This document shows, one piece after another, positions 6,172 to 12,697 of a stretch of DNA of 12,697 bases. The notes under the pieces were generated by a model. The model did not search any database. It was not told where the DNA came from and worked only from the letters and a program-made list of their open reading frames with translations. Source of the DNA: Candidatus Accumulibacter vicinus (GTDB taxonomy: Bacteria; Pseudomonadota; Gammaproteobacteria; Burkholderiales; Rhodocyclaceae); contig DIME01000080.1 in the NCBI GenBank assembly GCA_002425405.1, positions 1-12,697 on the forward strand, written 5' to 3'. Each line of letters starts with the position of its first letter. Positions within the stretch are counted from its first letter, which is position 1. A program made the translations under genes and the position numbers.

Positions 6172-8754
6172 CTAGCCCTCGGCGATTCGCCTGCCGATGT
6201 GTTCAAGGGATTCCTCGATCTGATCGATCAGGATCAGGCAAAGATCGCCTGCCTGCACTTCGGCCAGCGCACTGTCGATGGCCAGGAACTCACCACGAAT
6301 TTCCCTGACCTCGGAGGTTCGCCGGGCGTTTTTCAGACCTTCCCGCAGGAGCGCCAGCACTTCTCCGTCCGCCCGACCACGCTGGCACTGGTCCTGATAC
6401 AGCAGGACCCGATCGAAAGCATCCCCAAGGATCTCGGTCTGCTGGCGAATGTCCTCGTCGCGCCGGTCGCCAGCGCCGCTGATGACCACCGAACGCTTGC
6501 TGCCCGGCGGTGATGGCAGATTGTCGATGGCCCTGACCAGCGCCTGAATGGCGTCCGGATTGTGGCCATAGTCGGCAATCAGCGTTGCCCCGCGATAGCT
6601 GAAGAAATTGAAGCGCCCCGGTGCCGTTCTTGCGTCGTTGATGAAGCTGCCGAGGCCACGCTGAACCGTTGACCAATCGAGCCCCAGAGCCCAGGCGGCG
6701 GCAGTCGCTGCCATTGCGTTCTCGACCTGGAAGCCGATGGTGCCGTTTTGCGTGAGCGGGATCTCGGCCAGTGCGATGCGGTGTTCGTTACCGCCGCCGG
6801 AAGCGACGATCGAATCGCCGTCGCGATAGACAACGCGCTTGCGTTGCGCGCGGTGCATCGCCATCAGCGGATGATTTCGGTCACAGGCGAAAAAGGTGAC
6901 GCTGCCCGGACATGAGTCGGCCATCCGGGCGACCATGGGATCGGCGGCATTGAGCACCGCGACGCCGGTCCCCGGTCTGACATTCTGGACGATCACACGC
7001 TTGACGACCGACAGGTCCTCGACGGTACTGATATACGACAGCCCAAGGTGATCGCCGAGACCGATGTTGGTGACCACGGCGACATCGCAACGGTCGAACC
7101 CGAGTCCCTCCCGCAGCACCCCGCCGCGTGCCGTTTCAAGGACGGCAGCGTCGACGTCGGGGTGGAGCAGGATATTCCTGGCGCTCTTGGGGCCGCTGCA
7201 GTCGCCGGTATCGATACGCCGGCCCTGCACATAGACGCCGTCGGTGGTGGTCATGCCGACGCGCAGACCTTGCTGGCCCAGGATGTGGGCGATCAAACGG
7301 ACGGTAGTGGTCTTGCCATTCGTTCCCGCGACGGCCACCAGAGGAATGCGCGCATCGTCGCCGGCGGCAAACATGTTGGCGATGATTGCTTCGCCGACCG
7401 GCCGGCCCTTGCCGAACGAAGGCTGCAGATGCATGCGCAATCCCGGCGCAGCGTTGATTTCGACGATGCCACCGCCCTGGGCTTCGAGGGGGCGCAGGAC
7501 GCTGTCACAGACAACGTCGACCCCGGCGATATCGAGACCGATGGTCTGCGCGGCGGCAATCGCCTGCGCAGCAAACTCGGGATGAACATCGGCGGTGACG
7601 TCGGTTGCCGTACCACCGGTCGAGAGATTCGCGTTGTTGCGCAGGACGATGCGCTGGCCTCTGAAGGGAACCGATTCCGGAGTCAGTCGCGCATCGGCCA
7701 GGCGGGCCAGAGCCACCTCATCGAGGCGGATTTTGGTCAGTGAGGTGGCGTGCCCTTCGCCGCGGCGCGGGTCACTGTTTACCCGTTCGACCAACTGGCG
7801 AATGTTGTGTACCCCATCACCGATGACCAGCGGGGGATCGCGTCGGGCCGCGGCGACCAACCGGTCGCCCACGACCAGCAAGCGGTAATCATGGCCCGGA
7901 AGATAACGCTCGACGAGGACTTCGTCGCTGACCTCAACAGCGATCGCGTAGGCGGCTTCAATCTGTTCACGGGTGTTGAGATTGACTGCAACACCCTTGC
8001 CCTGGTTACCGTCCTGCGGCTTGACGACGACCGGAGCGCCAATCTCGCAGGCGGCCGCCCAGGCGTCCTCGGCGCTCAGCACCGGCCGGCCGACGGGAAC
8101 CGGGACACCGGCCGCGTGCAGCAGGACCTTGCTGAGTTCCTTGTCCTGGGCAATCGATTCGGCAACGGCACTGGTGCGGTCCGTTTCTGCCGCCTGAATG
8201 CGTCGTTGCCGGCTACCCCAGCCAAATTGCACCATGCTGCCTTCGGTCAGGCGGCGGTAGGGGATGTTGCGTGCCATTGCGGCATAAACGATCGCTCCGG
8301 TGCTGGGGCCCAGGCGGACGTCCTCGTCGAGTTCGCGCAAGCGATCAAGCGCTTCGGTGAGTTCGAAAGGCGTGGCCGTGACTGCTGCCTTGCAGAGATC
8401 CTGCGCGAGTTCGAAGGCCAGTCGGCCAACGGCCTCTTCGCTATATTCGACGACGACCTGGTAGATGCCTGGTTCCAGGGTCTGCGCACTGCGGCTGAAG
8501 GTCACCGGACAGCCGGCCTGTGCCTGCAGGCCAAGCGCAGCGAACTCCAGGGCCTGCGCCATCGATATTGCCTCATCATGGCCTGCCGGCCTGAGCATCG
8601 CCAGCTCGGGGAAGCGTTCGCGCAGACGGGTCTCGAAACCCGGCATCTGGTCGATGCTGCGCTCCTCTTCATCGCAGTAGACAATCGCCTCAATCGCCGT
8701 GTGCCGGCTCCAGAGGTTGGGACCGCGCAGCGCGCGGATACGCGATACTTCCAT
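6172..8754 (-). CDS. cphA: Cyanophycin synthetase CphA (full-length, ATP-grasp plus Mur-ligase)
   Basis: The 860-residue enzyme builds cyanophycin, a poly-aspartate with arginine side chains used as a nitrogen and carbon store in cytoplasmic granules; known CphA1 proteins are about 870-900 aa. Domains: N-domain 1-160; ATP-grasp about 160-470, which adds Asp to the backbone, with VVVKPQDGNQGKGV (242-255), the NANLSTGGTATD loop (374-385) and metal ligands D413, E432 and N434 in VEINAAPGLRMHL; Mur-ligase-like domain 475-860, which adds Arg, with P-loop GTNGKTTT (477-484), ETARGGVLREGL (540-551), candidate carbamylated lysine K585, PGRFN (712-716), DYGHNPDA (728-735) and GAGDRRDED (760-768). All synthetase motifs are intact. 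The N-domain has lost both histidines of the HxxEH motif kept by its neighbour (Q67, F71; E70 remains). The ATG at 8754 has AAGAGGA 8 nt upstream (8763-8769). It lies 73 nt behind cphA' and is probably co-transcribed. The stop converges with the DUF342 gene across 44 bp. Confidence 0.96.
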   Translation of the reverse strand: MEVSRIRALRGPNLWSRHTAIEAIVYCDEEERSIDQMPGFETRLRERFPELAMLRPAGHDEAISMAQALEFAALGLQAQAGCPVTFSRSAQTLEPGIYQVVVEYSEEAVGRLAFELAQDLCKAAVTATPFELTEALDRLRELDEDVRLGPSTGAIVYAAMARNIPYRRLTEGSMVQFGWGSRQRRIQAAETDRTSAVAESIAQDKELSKVLLHAAGVPVPVGRPVLSAEDAWAAACEIGAPVVVKPQDGNQGKGVAVNLNTREQIEAAYAIAVEVSDEVLVERYLPGHDYRLLVVGDRLVAAARRDPPLVIGDGVHNIRQLVERVNSDPRRGEGHATSLTKIRLDEVALARLADARLTPESVPFRGQRIVLRNNANLSTGGTATDVTADVHPEFAAQAIAAAQTIGLDIAGVDVVCDSVLRPLEAQGGGIVEINAAPGLRMHLQPSFGKGRPVGEAIIANMFAAGDDARIPLVAVAGTNGKTTTVRLIAHILGQQGLRVGMTTTDGVYVQGRRIDTGDCSGPKSARNILLHPDVDAAVLETARGGVLREGLGFDRCDVAVVTNIGLGDHLGLSYISTVEDLSVVKRVIVQNVRPGTGVAVLNAADPMVARMADSCPGSVTFFACDRNHPLMAMHRAQRKRVVYRDGDSIVASGGGNEHRIALAEIPLTQNGTIGFQVENAMAATAAAWALGLDWSTVQRGLGSFINDARTAPGRFNFFSYRGATLIADYGHNPDAIQALVRAIDNLPSPPGSKRSVVISGAGDRRDEDIRQQTEILGDAFDRVLLYQDQCQRGRADGEVLALLREGLKNARRTSEVREIRGEFLAIDSALAEVQAGDLCLILIDQIEESLEHIGRRIAEG

Positions 8755-8780
8755 GAACAGTGTCCTCTTTCTGGTTCAGT

Positions 8781-8815
8781 CCGCAGGCAGGTAGGCAATG
8801 CCCGGTCTGCTGCGG
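8781..8815 (-). repeat. Intercistronic hairpin between cphA' and cphA
   Basis: In the mRNA, CCGCAGCAG pairs with CTGCCTGCGG (nine pairs and one bulged base); the 16-nt interior contains the GGCATTGCC palindrome. It lies between the cphA' stop (8828) and the cphA ribosome binding site (8763-8769). No U-run follows, so it is not a typical terminator; it may protect the mRNA 3' end or adjust the ratio of the two proteins. Confidence 0.45.
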
Positions 8816-8827
8816 GTGATTTCCGGC

Positions 8828-10999
8828 TCAGGCAAGGGAGAAGGTTTCCAGCCCGGTACGGATGATTTCCGATCCGATGCCCAGTGCCCAGGCGGTGCCG
8901 CTGGCGGCCAGGACGTTCTCGATCTGGAAGTCGACACGTCCGCCGTCGGTCAGCGGAATGTTCTGCAGGCTGACGATTGCGGTTTCATCCTGGCCATTGG
9001 CCAGAATGACCTGACGATTGCGAACGAACACCGCCCGCTTGCCTTGCGCCCGGTGTTCGACGAGGCTGGGCAGGTCGGGATCGATGGCGAAGAAGATCAC
9101 CTCTCCGTCGCAGAGCGGCGCCATGTCGACCAGCATCGGCTGCCTGGCGTTGAGGACCGCGGCGCCCGCCGGCAGTACCAGATCGACCTGCGTGCGCAGA
9201 ACGGTGAATACCTGCTCGGGGGTTTCGATGTCGTAGCGGCCGCGATGTTCGGCGACTTCGACGTTGGTGATCACACCGACCTGACAGCGGTCGTAGGCGA
9301 GCCCTTCGCCGAGGATGCTGTCGCTGCCGTTTTCGAAGACGGCCGCTTCGACCGAGCGATTCATCAGGATGCGGTGCGCAGCTCCCCAGGTTGCGCTGTC
9401 GCCCTGGTCGATACAGCGCCGGTCGATGAACAGGCCGTCACTGCAGGCCAGACCGGTCTGTTTTCCGGACAGGCAGAGCAGGCGCGCAATCAGGCGGGCA
9501 ACGGTCGTCTTGCCGAAGCTGCCGGTGATGCCGACCACCGGGATACGGCCATCGTCGCCGTTGGGGAACAACTCATCGACGATGGCGCGACCGACCGGGC
9601 GTGGCTGACCAATGGCCGGTTTGAGGTGCATCAGCAGGCCGGGGCCGGCGTTGACCTCGACAATCGCCCCCCGCTGTTCATCGAGCGGTCGTGCAATGTC
9701 TTCGCAGACCAGGTCCACGCCGGCGATGTCGAGTCCGACGATGCGGGCGGCGAGCGAGGCCGTGGCCGCGGTTTCCGGGTGAACGAGGTCGGTGACGTCG
9801 TCGGTATGGTTGCCGCTACGCACGATCAGAACCTCGCGACCCGCCGGCGGGATGGCATCCGGGGTAAATCCCTGGCGCGACACTTCGAGCCGGGCCACCG
9901 GATTGTCGGCGAGGTCGATGATGTCGAGGACGAATTCCTCGGCAGCACCGCGGCGCGGGTCGGAGTTGATCTGGCTGTCGATCAGTTCGTTGATCGTTGA
10001 TCGGCCATCACCGATGACCTTGGCGGCCTCGCCGCGGGCGGCGGCGGCGAGTTTGCCGCCGACGATCAGCAGGCGATGCTCCGAGCCACGCACGTAGCGT
10101 TCGACGATGACACCGCTGCCTTCCACGACCGCTGCGGCATACGCAGCCTCGACTTCTTCCCGGGCCATCAGATTGGTGAACACGCCGCGCGCGTGGTTGC
10201 CGTCCGACGGCTTGACGACCACCGGAAAACCGATCTCTGTGGCGGCTTCGCAGGCATCCTCGGGACTATCGACCAGGCGTCCTTCGGGGACCGGCACGCC
10301 GCAGGATTTGATCAGGGTCTTGGTGAGATCCTTGTCGCGCGAGATGCCCTCGGCAATCGCGCTGGTGCGGTCGGTTTCGGCGGTCCAGATGCGTCGGCTG
10401 CGGGCGCCGTAACCGAGTTGCACGAGATTGCCGGTGGCCAGCAGGCGGATCGCCGGAATGCGGCGGTCCTTGGCGGTCGCCGCTTCGACGATGCAACCGG
10501 TGCTCGGCCCAAGCAACTTGCGCTCGGCCAGGTCGGCGAGGTGTGCGACCGTGCCGGCGACATCGAAGGGGGTGTCCTTGATCGCCGCCAGCAGCAGATC
10601 GCGCCCTGCATAGAGACAGGAGCGGGTGACATCCTCGTGCCAGGCGCGCACCACCACCTTGTATACGCCGCGCGTCGAGGTCTCGCGTGCCTTGCCGAAG
10701 CCGCCGGGCATGCCGGCCAGGTTCTGCAGTTCGAGAGTGACGTGTTCGAGGATGTGCGCCGGCCAGGTGCCTTCCTGGACGCGCCGCAGAAAGCCGCCGC
10801 GCTCGCCGTAGCTGCAGCGATGCTCGATCAGTGAGGGCAGGAGGGCCGTCAGACGATCATAGAAGCCCGGGATGGTGTTCGACGGGAAGTCTTCGAGTTC
10901 GCCGATGTCAACGACCGCCTCGATGACCGGACGGTAGGTCCAGATGTTCGGACCACGCAGGTAGCGGATCTCGAGAAACTTGATGTCCTTCGTTTTCAT
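8828..10999 (-). CDS. cphA': CphA', truncated cyanophycin synthetase paralogue
   Basis: The 723-residue protein is homologous to CphA over its N-domain (1-160), ATP-grasp (about 170-480) and the central Mur domain (485-723), but ends at the point where CphA's C-terminal Mur lobe (about 705-860) would begin. ATP-grasp keeps VVVKPSDGNHARGV (260-273) and metal ligands D429, E448 and N450. It has lost the LSTGGTA part of the substrate loop (IVRSGNHTDDVTD, 392-404) and carries PGLLMHL where CphA has PGLRMHL. The Mur part keeps a P-loop (GSFGKTTV, 493-500), but the ARGG motif reads ENGSDSILGEGL (556-567) and the carbamylated-lysine position is L601, so arginine ligation is unlikely. The N-domain keeps H82-I-L-E85-H86, an inverted zinc-hydrolase motif. 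The start is ATG 10999, giving MKTKDIKFLE as in CphA homologues; an upstream in-frame TTG (11053) is not preferred. The ribosome binding site is weak. The protein resembles the second synthetase of betaproteobacterial cph loci and, functionally, possibly CphA2 enzymes. Confidence 0.92.
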   Translation of the reverse strand: MKTKDIKFLEIRYLRGPNIWTYRPVIEAVVDIGELEDFPSNTIPGFYDRLTALLPSLIEHRCSYGERGGFLRRVQEGTWPAHILEHVTLELQNLAGMPGGFGKARETSTRGVYKVVVRAWHEDVTRSCLYAGRDLLLAAIKDTPFDVAGTVAHLADLAERKLLGPSTGCIVEAATAKDRRIPAIRLLATGNLVQLGYGARSRRIWTAETDRTSAIAEGISRDKDLTKTLIKSCGVPVPEGRLVDSPEDACEAATEIGFPVVVKPSDGNHARGVFTNLMAREEVEAAYAAAVVEGSGVIVERYVRGSEHRLLIVGGKLAAAARGEAAKVIGDGRSTINELIDSQINSDPRRGAAEEFVLDIIDLADNPVARLEVSRQGFTPDAIPPAGREVLIVRSGNHTDDVTDLVHPETAATASLAARIVGLDIAGVDLVCEDIARPLDEQRGAIVEVNAGPGLLMHLKPAIGQPRPVGRAIVDELFPNGDDGRIPVVGITGSFGKTTVARLIARLLCLSGKQTGLACSDGLFIDRRCIDQGDSATWGAAHRILMNRSVEAAVFENGSDSILGEGLAYDRCQVGVITNVEVAEHRGRYDIETPEQVFTVLRTQVDLVLPAGAAVLNARQPMLVDMAPLCDGEVIFFAIDPDLPSLVEHRAQGKRAVFVRNRQVILANGQDETAIVSLQNIPLTDGGRVDFQIENVLAASGTAWALGIGSEIIRTGLETFSLA

Positions 11000-11076
11000 G
11001 TCGTCAGTCCAGGCACGGGGAGGTTGGCGCGCGTCGGCGCGAGAAAGGCGCAAGGCAGGCGGACAGCCAAGCCGGA

Positions 11077-11107
11077 ATTATTGTCGAAATAACGTGGCTC
11101 GCGTCAA
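11077..11107 (-). promoter_or_regulatory. Candidate sigma-70 promoter for cphA'-cphA
   Basis: On the minus strand TTGACG (11102-11107) matches the -35 consensus at five of six positions. Candidate -10 elements are GACAAT (11080-11085, 16-bp spacer) and AATAAT (11077-11082, 19-bp spacer). Transcription would start near 11070 and leave a leader of about 70 nt before the cphA' ATG. This AT-rich stretch stands out in a GC-rich gap. Confidence 0.45.
11078..11092. repeat. 15-bp inverted repeat overlapping the cphA' -10 region
   Basis: TTATT-GTCGA-AATAA (plus strand) is a perfect 5-bp-arm inverted repeat placed over the candidate -10 element and spacer. A repressor bound here would block the promoter. 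It is short, so chance occurrence in an AT-rich patch is possible. Confidence 0.3.
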
Positions 11108-11146
11108 TCGGCTGACGGCGCAGCAAAACGATTGCCGTGACGTGCC

Positions 11147-11620
11147 TCACAGGAAGCGGTCGAGAATGCGCCGGCTATGTTGATCAAGCGCAGAACGGTC
11201 AGGAATCAGGAAGTGAATGCCATGGCTGTCGGTGATCAGCAGTGCCGGCGGGGTGAGGCGGCGAATGTCCTCCTCACCCTTGAGGATTAGCGTTGCCGCA
11301 CCACGATCGGTTTCAACCTGCCAGGTGCTCGGCGTCGCAAAACTCGCAACGCTGACGATGCGTGTGATCACGGGCATGAACTCGCGCTGGGCAAGCTCGG
11401 TTTCTACCAGCTTGCGCGGCTCTTCTGGCAGGTCGCCGAGTTCATTGATCCAGGCCAGTTCATGGCCGTAAGGGTCGACCAGGGCAATGCCGTCAGCGGG
11501 GGCGCTGATCGGAAAGGCTCGCACCGGCACCACCCCGGCATGGATTTCACCGTCTGCACCAATGAATTCGAGCTTGCCAAAGCAATTACGGCGTAACTGA
11601 TAGTCATGCGTTTCGGTCAT
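11147..11620 (-). CDS. DUF1854 family protein, cyanophycin-locus associated
   Basis: The 157-residue protein belongs to the DUF1854 family, which in betaproteobacteria is found beside cyanophycin genes together with an ABC exporter; its biochemical role is unknown. Visible features are GVVPVRAFPISAPADGIALVDPYGHELAWI (29-58), an acidic stretch with LPEEPRKLVETEL (64-76), and a terminal segment with LLITDSHGIHFLIPD (127-141). There is no signal peptide or membrane segment, so it is probably cytosolic. Its ATG (11618-11620) overlaps the stop of the ABC exporter gene (11617-11619) in an ATGA arrangement, and GAGGAA (11629-11634) lies 8 nt upstream, so the two are translationally coupled and probably act together. 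The next gene, cphA', starts 147 bp downstream behind its own promoter-like sequence. Confidence 0.82.
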   Translation of the reverse strand: MTETHDYQLRRNCFGKLEFIGADGEIHAGVVPVRAFPISAPADGIALVDPYGHELAWINELGDLPEEPRKLVETELAQREFMPVITRIVSVASFATPSTWQVETDRGAATLILKGEEDIRRLTPPALLITDSHGIHFLIPDRSALDQHSRRILDRFL

Positions 11621-12697
11621 TCGCGTTCTTCCTCATCCTTGGCGTTGATCTCCAGCCTGCGCAGTTCGTCTTCGGTGTCGACGTTGCGCGCCTGTGCCTG
11701 ATAGAGGCGGTAGTAGTGGCCTTCGCAAGCCATCAGCTGGTCGTGGCTGCCGACCTCGACGACGCTGCCACGGTCGAGAACGACCAGTCGATTGGCGTCG
11801 CGCAGGGTGGACAAGCGATGCGCGATGGCAATCGTCGTGCGTCCGCGCACGAGGTTGTCGAGTGCTTTCTGAATCTCCTTCTCGGTGGTGGTATCCACTG
11901 ATGAAGTGGCTTCGTCGAGAATCAGGATGCGCGGGTCGATCAGCAGCGCGCGCGCGATCGAAATGCGCTGCCTTTCGCCGCCAGAAAGCGCCTGCCCGCG
12001 TTCGCCGACGAGCGAGTCGTAACCGTGCGGCAGGCGGAGGATGAATTCATGCGCGTGTGCAGCGCGAGCGGCCGCGACGATCTCGGCGCGTGTCGCCGCA
12101 GGTTTGCCGTAGGCGATGTTTTCGGCAATCGTGCCGAAAAACAGGAACGGTTCCTGCAACACCAGGCCGATATGTTTGCGGTACTCGGCAACCGGTAGCG
12201 AACGGATGTCGACACCGTCGATCAGAATGGCACCTTCGCTGACGTCGTAAAAACGGCAGATCAGGTTGACCAGCGTGCTCTTGCCGGAGCCACTGTGTCC
12301 GACCAGGCCAACCATCTCGCCAGGTTCGATGACGATGTTGATGTCGCGGGTCACGCTGCGCGTCCCGTAGCGAAAGCCGACGCTGCGCAATTCGATGCGT
12401 CCCGAGACTTGCGGCAGGTGCACCGGATGCGTCGGCTCGGGAACGCTGGAGACATGGTCAAGAATGTCGAAAATGCGCTTGGCGCCGGCCGCGGCCTTCT
12501 GGGTCACCGAAACGATGCGGCTCATCGAATCGAGACGCAGGTAGAAGCGACTGATGTAGGCGAGGAAGGCGGTGAGTACACCGACGGTGATCTGATCCTT
12601 GGCGATCTGCCAGATGCCGAAAGCCCAGACGATCAAGAGGTCGATTTCGGTTAGCAGGGCAACCGTTGGCGAAAACAGCGACCACCCCCTGTTTACC
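11617..12697 (-). CDS. ABC exporter, fused permease and ATPase (5' end outside the window), cyanophycin-locus associated
   Basis: The frame stays open to the window edge, giving the last 359 residues of a half-transporter of the MsbA/LmrA exporter type. Visible residues about 1-65 are the end of the membrane domain (LLIVWAFGIWQIA, VGVLTAFLAYISRFYLRL). The nucleotide-binding domain follows with Walker A GHSGSGKST (133-141), Q-loop Q181, signature LSGGERQ (237-243), Walker B ILILDEAT (257-264) and switch H293 in IAHRLST, all intact; a charged tail follows (EDEL...KDEEERE). It should act as a dimer in the inner membrane and export an unknown substrate. Position next to DUF1854 and two cyanophycin synthetase genes ties it to cyanophycin metabolism; I recall the family being annotated as cyanophycin-metabolism associated, but its substrate is unknown to me. 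There is no real start codon in the window; the TTG at 12636 is internal. Confidence 0.9.
   Translation of the reverse strand, partial: VNRGWSLFSPTVALLTEIDLLIVWAFGIWQIAKDQITVGVLTAFLAYISRFYLRLDSMSRIVSVTQKAAAGAKRIFDILDHVSSVPEPTHPVHLPQVSGRIELRSVGFRYGTRSVTRDINIVIEPGEMVGLVGHSGSGKSTLVNLICRFYDVSEGAILIDGVDIRSLPVAEYRKHIGLVLQEPFLFFGTIAENIAYGKPAATRAEIVAAARAAHAHEFILRLPHGYDSLVGERGQALSGGERQRISIARALLIDPRILILDEATSSVDTTTEKEIQKALDNLVRGRTTIAIAHRLSTLRDANRLVVLDRGSVVEVGSHDQLMACEGHYYRLYQAQARNVDTEDELRRLEINAKDEEERE

Noticed and set aside
7750..8865. 371-codon plus-strand open frame antisense to cphA
   Set aside because: Shadow of cphA; the coding motifs are on the minus strand.
8798..10000. 400-codon open frame on the plus strand, antisense to cphA'
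   Set aside because: High GC keeps stop codons rare in antisense frames. The translation has no recognisable domain, and the opposite strand carries an unmistakable CphA paralogue.
11053..11055. Upstream in-frame TTG as the cphA' start
   Set aside because: It adds 18 residues unlike the CphA N-terminus and would place the start nearer the candidate promoter; ATG 10999 gives the family-typical beginning.
1..12697. CRISPR array, insertion sequence, tRNA or integrase remnants
   Set aside because: No spaced direct repeats, transposase motifs or cloverleaf-like sequences were found by reading.

Overview
The window is GC-rich, densely coded DNA of proteobacterial style. The gene set fits a betaproteobacterium: a tandem pair of cyanophycin synthetase genes, a DUF1854 gene and an ABC exporter gene in one cluster. 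A Rhodocyclales/Accumulibacter-like host is my best guess from gene content alone; no marker gene confirms it.

Layout: (1) 1-168 holds only the possible tail of a plus-strand ORF. (2) 169-3926 is all minus strand, in transcription order: an RsuA/RluF-type rRNA pseudouridine synthase with a long disordered N-terminus, an HDOD-domain protein 13 nt behind it, and, after a 211-bp gap, a membrane-anchored spermidine-synthase-like protein. (3) 4109-6127 is the only clear plus-strand gene, a DUF342/FapA-like protein. It diverges from the pseudouridine synthase gene across about 180 bp that contain a long inverted repeat and a second well-primed start codon in another frame. (4) 6172-12697 is a minus-strand cyanophycin cluster, in transcription order: an ABC exporter (5' end outside the window), a DUF1854 protein overlapping it by ATGA, a 147-bp gap with a promoter-like sequence and an inverted repeat, a 723-aa truncated CphA paralogue (CphA'), and an 860-aa full-length CphA.

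The cyanophycin genes are the main interest. Full-length CphA has both ATP-dependent ligase units (ATP-grasp for aspartate addition, Mur-ligase-like for arginine addition) with their motifs, but it has lost the two histidines of an HxxEH motif in the N-domain. CphA' shows the opposite pattern. It keeps HxxEH, lacks the whole C-terminal Mur lobe, has lost the Mur lysine and ARGG motif, and has a shortened loop in ATP-grasp. The two paralogues therefore look complementary, possibly a polymerase plus a primer-making or accessory subunit. The DUF1854 protein and ABC exporter upstream are linked to cyanophycin genes by position, but their biochemical role is unknown. No cyanophycinase or isoaspartyl dipeptidase gene is visible here.
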